A stretch of DNA of 64,000 nt from Trichoplusia ni (taxonomy: Eukaryota > Arthropoda > Insecta > Lepidoptera > Noctuidae), in NCBI RefSeq assembly GCF_003590095.1, contig NC_039488.1:10850001-10914000 (forward strand). The letters run 5' to 3'. Shown piece by piece: positions 26,301 to 38,300 of the stretch. Both the position numbers and the translations under genes were made by a program. Within the stretch, counting starts at the first letter, position 1. Each line of letters opens with the position of its first letter. The notes below the pieces were generated by a model. That model made no database searches and was not told where the DNA came from. It worked only from the letters and a program-made list of their open reading frames with translations.

Positions 26301-29300
26301 TTATAGATATAGACAATAGTATTAGTTCGACTCGCGACCCTGCCGCGTTAGCTCATGATTCAGGACTCTGGTTGGGTCCGAAACTAGTCGGGCAAATATC
26401 CTGATAAGTACGCGTGAGTAAACGGTTGCATCATTTAATAATAAATAATTCTCACGATAATTACTATCAAAAAATACAGTAAGTTTTATTCAAGCAAGAG
26501 TAAAGAATGGATAATTCTTTACTTAATGTTGTGGTACAGGGAGACTGCTCTATGCCGTCTCGTGCTCTTTTTCGCTTCCACTTATACAGCGTGTAATACG
26601 CTGTCTCGTTTTGATAAATGCATCAGGCTTTCTTTAAGAGATGAGGGTCTCAATCCTTAATAATAGGGTTGTTTTTTTAAGTAGACATAATTTAGGACCT
26701 GTGCTAAGTCTAAGACTGGTTATGGGATTCCGAGAAATGCGCGTTAATAATGGTTTGTCTCACGAATGTTATAATACAACTTTCTTGGTTTTATTAATAG
26801 TTTTCCTTGTATTATATTTAAAGTCCAGCTTTTGACCAGATTCGTATGCAAAATTTATATATAAATCGCATTAATAATCACAAAAATCAATCCGTATTGA
26901 AATCAGAGATATTTAAACACAAGTTTTATTATAAACCAATGTATTACAAGGCAAACATTGATTCCATGCTATTCAAATTCATGCACAACATCTGTGTTGT
27001 TTATTCCAACTTTATATTATAACGGGCCTTTTAAATTATACATAAAAATAATTATTATGCGTACGTGCACATTATAAGTCGATGTGGTGTATAAATAAAG
27101 GAACAGAAATGTTAAGAATGTTGGCTATAGGGGCGCAATTATATTCACACGTGTCCAAGAAGACATGTGTGTTATCCGGTTTTGAATACAGCGTCGTAAA
27201 GGAATACACACTTTTTACTTGAACAAAAAAACTGAAATAAAACGTTTTTAATTAATGCAGAGTTTATTTATTAAAATTGCAAATCATTGGTATAAGAATG
27301 TAATTATTATTGTTAAAATACCACTCAAGATAATAATATGTTCATTATTACTTTGAATCGCGAATTTATCTCGAAAATATTTGTTCCATTTTGTACTGAT
27401 CGTTAACACTAGAATAGCCGTACAAATTTTCAAAAATGGTGCAAACGAACGTTCCAGTTGATGAACTTGTAATTGCAAGGTCACCGTTCATTATAAGTAG
27501 GTATATGTATGTAGCTTCAATTTATCAAAATATTACAAAATAATAAATTCCGTCATATTTCTTATCTCAATAATAATGTCAGTCAATTAAAATGAGATAT
27601 AGCATGTTTTATTGTATACATATGTGTTATTTACTGTACGAGTACACAATGAATAAAAACTGCTCATGCGTGGTGATAATATACATGCGTTCACACTATT
27701 ATTGAGGAAACAATAGCCTCGGTAAATACCGGGGTCCGAACGAACCCTTTACAGTAACCACTAACCAGTCTTCATATAGTAATTTTGAGTAATATTATAG
27801 CGATTCCGGCAAAATTCATGATAAAATTAATTAGAATTTGTAAGTTTGTTTAACAATAGAAATGTACCCACATTTAAATGGGCCAAGGTATCAGGTTTTT
27901 CGACATTGAGGCGCGTATTTTTATTTAAACAAATGAAACCGGCACATTTCATAACAATAGACTTTTAATATTAGATGTCTTCGCGAACGACTTCTCGAAG
28001 TACGTTTTGTCTTCAAAATAAACAGACGTGGTGACCTTGATCTAAGTACGATAAACTTGCCGTAGATGGTTAGGTGACTCCAAATTTTCTTGAACCTAGT
28101 CCACTACATGCCGTAGAATCTCAACGCAATAACAAATGCTCTCAACTCGAAGTCCAAACATAAAATAATCTTGGAAAGTAGAAACTGCATAGAAAAAACA
28201 AATGCTTTTGAATGTATAGATTGTTTAGTCAGTTCGGTTCAACAATAGGAAGACAATAATCACGCTCCACGCTGGGACAATGGGTTAATAACCGTAAGTA
28301 GCCAGGTTCGCGCGTCTATTCATAGTTCGGAGTAGCTGGTCTGCTGCCCCCGATGCCTAATTCTGCCCGCGTCATGGTCGGCCGGGCCGTGTGCTGTCCT
28401 TACAATGTCTGCATCAACACTATTTTTTAGAGTTTTTAAGTACACCTACTTTCCCTCTCGTTTGTATTGTTTGCGTGTTTCAGTGAAATTTATGGTGAAT
28501 CATATGCGATGTCGCGATTTGTTCTTGAGGTTGAGCTAAAAACTCAATAATCATCATTCTCCCGCCCTTATCCCAATTATTATTTGGGGTCGGCGCAACA
28601 TGTCTTCTTCTCTTCTCCTCCATCTCCTTTCTATCTGACGTCATCTCACAAGAAACACTCTTTGCAGCCATATCGTCTTTCACACAATCCATCCATCTTT
28701 CCTTCGTCGTCTTCTTCCCCTATATCCACATCCATACTTAACAACTTCCTTAAAAACTCTTAAAATGCTTCTTTTTTATTCTCTGTTTACCTTTGATCGA
28801 TATTCCATTCCATATCTCACTCATACAAAAGACCAAGTTTCCTTTGTCATTTTTAAATTGAGTTCCTATTTTAATCCATAAAATATGATAATAGACCACC
28901 TGTTGATGTGTTAATGTTAAGTCGCGTGTCAAACGCTACTTATAGAGCGACACTCGCCCATGTTCTTGGGGTACAGTTGATATTACCCGAATACATCAAC
29001 AAGGATAATTCAAACCAATGACCTCCCATGACCTTGTTTATCAGTCCATGGTTTTGTGTCAAGTCTCTTAGGGGATCGATGTACTCGAAAGCGGTATGAT
29101 TTATTATGCTAGACTGTCCTAGATTCCTCATTTCTCCGCGTCTAAGTAATAATCCGCTTACGAGTTTCTAACTTGTTTTCGCTGATAGCCAAGTACTAAT
29201 ACTTTGGCGGCGTATCATGTTTTCTATAAGTTACTTACGATGCCAATGCAAACAATGTTACACGAGGTGCAGAATCAAGGACAAAGCAGTGGAGCGTGAT

Positions 29301-32300
29301 TCTGCCATAAAACAATACATAATTTTAAGATCCTCAGACTACACGATTAAACTATGATATGGGTACCTACGTATATATAATTACAACATCAAGGTAATAT
29401 TCGTATACATAGTACTATCAGAATATGTTCGAGTTACAAACCGCGATTGTTTAGGATTGACTGGTTACTGCGCTCTTGCCTTGTTTATCGCGCATAATAA
29501 TAAAAAAAACATGACTCATTCGTTTTGTTTACATCACATAACGTGACGCTATTGTATAAGGTCGCGTTTTAGAAAATATAATTGCGACTTCGAATCTTAT
29601 TGAGTAGTCAGTTGTGTAATGTTATTGGTAATACAATACCGAGTCCGGACTTGAAAGTGCAAGTGTTCCCATAACTGTTTACGGAGGGTGTTTAATTGGG
29701 CTGTATAAAAAAATACGTTTGCCTGTGTTGGTGTTACCTTGCGTTGATTTACAGTTTGCACGTACTTACATTAAAAAGGAAATGCTTATCTAAAAAACCT
29801 GAAATTTACAAAATAAATATTTATCAAGCACACTTTGATAAACGATGTGTAAAAGTCTTGCTCATTAGCACTGTATTGACAGTTATCAGTTTCAACAGTC
29901 GCGTTTGAGGCGTCTTGTTCGCGAGTCTCGCCGACTGCTTGACTAATCCGGAGTGTTCCGGAGGCGGCGTCTCGGAGACAGTTATGTGTCGACTATTGTG
30001 TTGTTGTGACCAGTGTTTTTTGTTATAACAGTGTTCATACTCCAATAGTTCCGGAGTTCAGTGAACAGATTTGTTAAATGAAATGTAAGTCGCAGTTGAA
30101 TTACCTCCAGTAATAGCATCTTCATGATGTTTTGTTTTTTTTTTTCATAACTATTTATACAAATTTATATTCACTCACATTAACTATCGTATTTGGCATA
30201 GTCTTTTAGAAAATCTTGCAGAATTATTACCAACCTATATGAACATGAAACTTTTTTGAAGACTCTGTGCGTATAATAGGCGTGACCACTAAGCCGATTA
30301 GAGTACAAGTGCGCAGTGAATTGAATTAGATCCCATCAAGTAAAAATAGACGGCTTAATAGGTGCGAAGGATGGCGGTAATCAAGAAACTTAGGTCATGA
30401 AACCCTTACATAGCAAGTATTGGATTCATTACATTTTTTTAGTTGAGATAGAAATAGATATGAAGGTTCTTATACAAAAAAACTGGCTGGAGACAAATCC
30501 AGGAGAACTCTGCCCTTCTGCGGGAAAGATAAAAGGTAACATCACAAACACTTTGGAATCATTTAATACCTTGCATATTTACAGCTTAACTGCTGAAATT
30601 TATCGCAAGTAAAATTCTGAGTTATATTTAGGGGTACTCAAACGTTCAAGTAAAAATGTGTCTCACCTGTTATCTAAAGGAAGGAAGTGCGCCGTACGTA
30701 AAATACAGCGAACACATATATTATCATTCAGCGATATAGATAATGTAATTAGCATAACATTTGAGTCACTGTTCTTAGAAGGTAACCAAGTTTGTACAGT
30801 GATTCATAAGTAATCCTTACCGGTAAGGTAAATTAGCATTTTGATTGTTTGAAGTTGTGTCTGTACATAATAGAATCAGGTTAGAGTTTCCCAAGCTAGT
30901 TGACTCTTCTGCAGTAGGTGTAGTGTTCTTATGCACTCATTACTATATTTGATGCGCCGAATGATGATATGCGATTAAGGCAATAATTCAGAATCGTAGT
31001 GAAGTTGACAAACGAAAATTTTCGATTACTTAAAAATTACGAATCCTTACTAATATTACAAATGCGAAAGTAACTCTGTCTGTCTGTCTGTTACGCTTTC
31101 ACGTCTAAACCACTGAACCGATTTTAATGAAATTTGGTACAGAGATAGAGTTGACCTTGAGAAAGAACATAGGATAGTTTTTATCCCGGACTTTTGAAGA
31201 GTTCTCTTGGAAACGCGATGTAACCGACCTCGACGCGGGCGAAACCGCGGGCGAAAAGCTAGTTAGTTCATAAAGAAAATGAAATCGGATTGATAGATTA
31301 TTGATTACTTGTAAAATATTTGCGGAGCAACGAACATAAGAACTGCCCCGCATACGGTGCATCAACTATAGTTAGACAGAGTTGATAGTATGTAATATAT
31401 TAAATCTATGAATTTAATGTTGTAAAATATCTGTTGTTATTCATCCTGTTGGCCTTCTATGTGTGGATGTTTCTTTTTCTCGATTCCAGCGTAGTCCAAT
31501 GCGACTCTTCGACTCGAAAGAGTCTTCTAAGTTAATAGTTTAATCGTAACATTCACATAAGCTTCGCTAACACAAACATGCGTGCTGAACTGAAATAAAA
31601 CACCTGCAGAGTATATATAACTTGTCTTTATGAACACAATATCCGTATTACGTATTCGTGTGTATGGAAAATGTAACAGTATCTATCATTCACTTAAAAA
31701 CTTGATTATTCGACTCAGGTCAGAGCAAATTCAGAAACCTTTACACGAAAATCCCAAAAAACAAATCCATAATTCGCAAATAAATAATTTGAATTTGGAT
31801 ATGGCGAAGCTAGGTCCCTTGCTGTTCGGTAAAGTTCCCTACTCTATCCTTTTCAGTGGTCTGCTTTAGCAGTAAATGATCATTCTGTAGTAGTCCACGT
31901 GAAACCGTTTTCATTTCCTGAATCGGTACAGAGAATTACAAATTTACCCGTAAAAAAATGACCTTGTGGTAGGAAGAAAAATTAGGCAAAAGCTTCACGT
32001 GACCAATCTGAATCATGTACCTAAGCCAGGTGATATGAAAAATACACTTTAATTCGAATAAGAAATATTTCCCAACTATAAGCAGTTGGGAATAGGAATC
32101 AGATTGGTCACGTGAAGCTACATATGTCACCTACATATAATCTCGTTGCTGAAATATTTCTTATTCGAATTAAAGTGTATTTTTCATATCACCTGGCTTA
32201 GGTACATGAGTTGATAGTGGCGATATCTACGTACAATCGGGGGCGTGGATGTTTGACGTCATACGTATATTTTATTACCTTACTGGACGTCTATTTCTAC

Positions 32301-35300
32301 TGTGGGTAAAGGTAATCTGATTATACAACTGCTCAGTTACGCACACTGATGATATTTCCGTTGTAGGTACGTCTTAAGTATAATTGCTTAATCGGAGCTA
32401 TTAACAAACGCTGTTACAGACATTTATTGAATAACAACTGTAGCCCATTGACATAGGGTCTAAACTCATGGGAGTCATGGGTGATGCGGCAAATTTCTGA
32501 AAGTAATAAAAAAAAAACAATCAAAATACTACTTTATTATTGAGGGGCTAGGTTATTTTTTTAATGGGCATAAATTAAAATAAAACCGGAACAAAAACTA
32601 GTACGTATATATATGGTGATTTTAAAGTGCAAGATGTCTAGTAGAAAGCTCGCTTGCCAATATCATTATGTTCGATCGCGAATTCGTGACTTTCACTGTC
32701 TCACTCGGGGTTGTCGTATAAATAAAAACTAAAGCGACAGGTCACGCTCACGACATTATGTCTAACTTTCTATGAATTTTGTTTAAAACTGCTTGGCAGA
32801 ATCAGGTTGACTTCTGCAGGTGCACAGTTAAAATACAGATTTTTGTTTTCATTTAGCAGTCAAATAGAATTCTTCAGTTGGTATCGTTATTGCCTTTGAT
32901 AACTAAAAAATAAGAAAAACTGTGTCATCATGACATAATGATTATGCCTCGGGTGCTGTGGATAGCATTTGATAACCATTTGTTGTGATCCCTAAATATT
33001 TATGTCATGTTTCTCTTTTTTGCGTGTCACGCAGTGTCTCGCATTGCCCTAAACCGACACAAAACCGCGGATGACGTGGAACGGCGGTTCAGGTTTAGTC
33101 AGTAAGTGTCTGATACTACCCATTCCCTCCCCGAGGGAGCTGATGTCCATAAGGGTTCCCCTGCTTTAACAGAAAAAGAAAAGATTTAATTCCCTACTGC
33201 GAGAGTCAATTTTTTCAATGTCTCGATACTGTGTGAACTTTATAAACGTATCTCGTGACTACAAAAAACGTGTTGATCTATTTCAGTTCCTGTCGTACCT
33301 ACAAGCGTGCTGCACCTATTATCACCAAGGTGCTGATTTATCTGAGGATTTGGAACCTTTCCTCAAAACAACTGCCGACGATGTAAGAATTTAAATGATG
33401 CTAATGACTTTAATTTTAAACAAATTCACCAAAAACTCCCAGTCCATGACTGTCCCGTCACAGATCAAAAAGCAGTAGACTGGACAGAGTGAAAAGGAAA
33501 GCCTAAGGGAGGCCTTTGCCCTGCAGTGGGACAGGAACGGATAAACCAAAAAGAATTGATGCTGTTTTGTGTGGTTATTTTTTTTTTGTCTTTGTAATTA
33601 CTCCATACGTTTACAATTTTTTTACTGATTTACGTTGTAGTCTAAGCAACAATCTATTTAAAAATTAAATTACAGCTTCGATTGACCGTGATGTACAAAT
33701 AAAGCATCAGCACGTCATGTTATAGGAAATACTTAAGCACGTCGACCATTCAACGTTAATTATCACATTTTCAGATCGCAGTTATGCGTAACGACACAAA
33801 AATACTTGACAAGGAGATGGAGAACCGCCACACGATAGTCAACAGTAAAGACACGGTCTTGCCCAGCTGCAAGGCTAACGAGGCCGATGGCGACTGCAAA
33901 GATGGCCTGTTGAGTACGCCCTGCCTAAAAAACTTGCCAAGAATGCAAGGCTACCTATTCAAAAGAACTTCGAACGCATTCAAAACTTGGAACCGGAGGT
34001 GGTTCTATTTGTACGACAATCGTCTTGTATATAGGTAAGTTTGGTTCTTGTATGTAGGACGAATCGTAGCGTCAAGATTATTTAATCGTTCTACTTATTT
34101 CTTTATCTTTACTGCCCAATTAGCCAGATAGCTGTGCTTAATTATGTTGATATCGTGTATTTTGTTGTGTGCTCTAAGTGCAGCCATATTTTTTGGTTTT
34201 TAGGAAAAGGACCGGTGAACTAAATGTGACGGTGATGGAGGAGGATTTACGGTTGTGTACCGTGAAGCCGGTGCACGATGGGGAGAGGCGGTACTGCTTC
34301 GAAGTATTGTCGCCCTCAAAGTAAGTGCTTTTAGAGTTCAATTTTGCATGATGCATTTGTTCCTTAACATATTTACGGGATTAGCTTGATTATGATTACA
34401 TTTCCGTGAATATGTTGCTGTCGTAAGTGTATGCGTCGGTCATCGGTGACCGAAGACCAGCGTTGCAGCGTTGTCAAAAATATCCATGTTTAAATTTGGT
34501 CAATTATAATTCTAATATAATTTGGTTGAAATGGTCTAACAATAAAAATAGTGCTATGATGATATTATATTCTGTTCTTTTCTAAACATAACTCAGACTT
34601 ACTCTCAACACAGGCTTTAACTTCGCCGAACTGTCAAGCTGCAATCATTTTCCTTCCCACATAAATATAAATTATTAAGACCATGACGTATTACAGAAGC
34701 CATATGCTCCAAGCAGACTCTGAAGACATGTTGAACTGTTGGATAGCGGCGTTACAAAATGGGATACGTTCAGCCATCCAGCAAGGCCAGAGCCGGGAGA
34801 ATCCCGATACTCAGCTGATACTAGTTCCAGATGACAGACCTACAGATAATAGGCATAGTGTCGCCAATGTTCGGGGCATGAGAAAGATCAGGTAAACCTC
34901 TTTAAACTTCATGTTTAGTCGCAGATTCGCGCCGGGGCTAAGATGCTTAACCTTCACCTCTTCTAAAGCATCAGATTTCATTGGTAAAATGTCAAAGATA
35001 AGTTTTTACATAACTTCGATACAAACAATAATAATTTCAGAAATAAGTTATCTTTACTTTAAAAACTTTTTCTTTCTTTTTTTTCTATTTGTAAAAAAAG
35101 AATGGTTAAAAAAAAGTGTGGTAAAAAAGTAACTTTTTCCAAATACGGGACCAACGTTACAAGAATAGATCTTGAAAACATTCGTTCACAGCTAATTATC
35201 ACTTCATTTTTACATTTTTTATTTTTATAATATTACACATCTGCATTTTCCTCATTTTACAATGTTAGATAGTCAATTAAATATCTTCGTGGTTATTTTT

Positions 35301-38300
35301 AGGATATGGGAGCAACTCTTAAGCATTCCTGGTAACAACTACTGTTGTGACTGCGGCAGTCCCAACCCGCGCTGGGCCAGCATTAACCTCGGCATCACAC
35401 TCTGTATAGGTATGTAACTTGTGCTGTTTCAATAAACTACGTAAAAGTGTACAACATAAAATAATTGGCATTATAATCTAGTTAGTTTATTCTATTAAAA
35501 AATCTTATTATTTTATATTCTAAACCATTTTTTCCCGCGTCGGTCTCCGGTGACCGATTAATTTTAATGCTCGGCTTTTAATGTATATTTTCTCTAATTA
35601 TGTCGATAATCGAGTGTAAGATGCATTATAACGTCGAAATATTCAAAAGCATTGTTTTTTCTTCTAGAATGTTCTGGAATCCATCGCTCTTTGGGCGTTC
35701 ACGTCAGCAAAGTGAGGTCTCTTACATTAGATGATTGGGAACCTGATATAATAAAGGTATGAAATTAAATGATCACAAAATCATTATTTAGGATAGATCA
35801 ATTAATGCATTGACAATAAATGATTCAAAATTTCTGTTGGTATATTATTTTTTTAAGGTTATTTTAAATCTTTTAATTTTAAAGGTCATGGCAGAACTGG
35901 GAAATAAGATTGTTAATTTAATATATGAAGCCAATACTGAAGGAACAACCATAGCGCGAGCCACTCCAGATTGCGAAACGTAAGTATTAAAGAAGTTACT
36001 AGATTTTTATTGCGACTTACCTTTTTTTAGCTCAAATCCTCTAAAATAATCTTTCAAGTAAATTGTCCTAAGTAATTATCAGCAGCATGCTGGAATTAAT
36101 TTTACAAAATTCATTCAACTGCTAAGTCGGGAAACTGTTTAAAAATGCATTAAACGAACTCAACTTGAGCATTGCAATATTATTAAGTTTTTAGTATGTG
36201 ATGTTTCAGTCATACTCCTTTTAGATCCGTCTAGGATCTAAAAAGGACCGTTATGAAAATTTTTGGGTTCCGAGGATATTTCGCCGCGATCAATCGCTAT
36301 TTCGTCTCTTTTTCACTCTTGTACATGACTTTTTTTAGTGATAAAAAAGGATAGTAGTAAAATGTGTGTTTGTATCATACTCAGTTGCGTACGGGAAGCC
36401 TGGATTCGCGCTAAGTATGTGTCGCTGTTGTTCGTGAAGGACCTCGTGGGTGGGAACAGCGCGCTCGCGGCCAGCGAGAGCCCGCTGCGGGCCGGCCGCC
36501 GCTGGTCTGTCAGGAGGGCCCGACGCAGGTACATAATAAATTAGAAGACGAAGAATAGTCTCTTTATTGCACGAGTATTAAGAACTTAATTAATGCACTA
36601 TTAGTTCATTAGATTAACTTGCAGGACAATAGTAAAAATTCTTAATAGATAAAAAACTTATACAATATATTTTAATTTTTAACAGAGTTCGCGCCGCGCC
36701 TTCAGTTCCTGAAACGATTCGAGATGAAAAAAGCGACGCTAACAGTACCAGTGGTAAGTATTGTAATAAATCCTGGCAAATACAAAGCCGTTAACGCAAA
36801 ACCTTAAAAAATATGTAGTATAATGTTATATTTGTTTTAGTATCAGAAAGCTCGAGCAAATCGGAAGGCAGCCCGGTGTTCCTGATCGGTACCGAGCTCG
36901 CGAGCGACCGCGGCGTGGATCTCAGCTTGCCGTCTGACCATGACTCCACTGAGGGAGAGGATAGTGACGAATTAGGTAAGTGTTTAATATTGTACTCACA
37001 GATTGTTGTAATAGACCAGGGCGAATCGTTGCGAGGCTTAAGAGCAGACAATGCAATAATGACTCTCTCTCTCACACACACACACACACAGACACGCTAG
37101 TGCGTGTGTACGTATTAGGGACGGTCAGTGCGTGAAGCACCTGCACGAAGGCCGTGACTCAAGAGACTGTTGTCTCGGTTGTCGGCGATGCGGAAGAAGG
37201 CCATTGGCCTTACATTTGTACCTTATGTGCTTATGTCGAAAATGTTTTTCTCAGTGTTTATGTATGCCGACGTTGTGTGAATTTTCTAACATAAATATGT
37301 TGTTTATTTTATTATCAGCTGCGGAAGACATGAGCCGCCTATCCCCGGAAGCTGTTCTGGTGCGAGCTGCGCGCGCCCACAACGTGGCGGTGATGAGAGG
37401 CGCGCTGGCGGCCGGAGCCGACGTCGGGGGAGCGGGACAGCGCGGCCGCACGCCGCTGCACGCCGCCGTGCTCAGCGTGAGTAGTGCAGGAGGGGGTAGG
37501 GCTGCTGCGGCCACAACGTGGCGGGCCAGCGCGGCCGCACGCCGCTGCACGCCGCCGTGCTCAGCGTGAGTAGTGCAGGAGGGGGTAGGGCTGCTGCGGC
37601 CACAACGTGGCGGGCCAGCGCGGCCGCACGCCGCTGCACGCCGCCGTGCTCAGCGTGAGTAGTGCAGGAGGGGGTAGGGCTGCTGCGGCCACAACGTGGC
37701 GGGCCAGCGCGGCCGCACGCCGCTGCACGCCGCCGTGCTCAGCGTGAGTAGTGCAGGAGGGGGTAGGGCTGCTGCGGCCACAACGTGGCGGGCCAGCGCG
37801 GCCGCACGCCGCTGCACGCCGCCGTGCTCAGCGTGAGTAGTGCAGGAGGGGGTAGGGCTGCTGCGGCCACAACGTGGCGGGCCAGCGCGGCCGCACGCCG
37901 CTGCACGCCGCCGTGCTCAGCGTGAGTAGTGCAGGAGGGGGTAGGGCTGCTGCGGCCACAACGTGGCGGGCCAGCGCGGCCGCACGCCGCTGCACGCCGC
38001 CGTGCTCAGCGTGAGTAGTGCAGGAGGGGGTAGGGCTGCTGCGGCCACAACGTGGCGGGCCAGCGCGGCCGCACGCCGCTGCACGCCGCCGTGCTCAGCG
38101 TGAGTAGTGCAGGAGGGGGTAGGGCTGCTGCGGCCACAACGTGGCGGGCCAGCGCGGCCGCACGCCGCTGCACGCCGCCGTGCTCAGCGTGAGTAGTGCA
38201 GGAGGGGGTAGGGCTGCTGCGGCCACAACGTGGCGGGCCAGCGCGGCCGCACGCCGCTGCACGCCGCCGTGCTCAGCGTGAGTAGTGCAGGAGGGGGTAG

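Noticed and set aside
31105..31365. 86-aa minus-strand ORF
   Set aside because: Lies mostly within a Helitron-like repeat without coding capacity.
33100..33170. Phrase cattccctccccgagggagc and following as a repeat family member
   Set aside because: It looked familiar from other lepidopteran DNA, but I could not assign it to a family or define ends.
37251..37569. Alanine/arginine-rich ORFs over the array start and end (also 41566-41841 minus)
   Set aside because: They arise from the GC-rich repeat read in other frames or on the other strand. On the plus strand the array has a stop in each unit in the exon frame.
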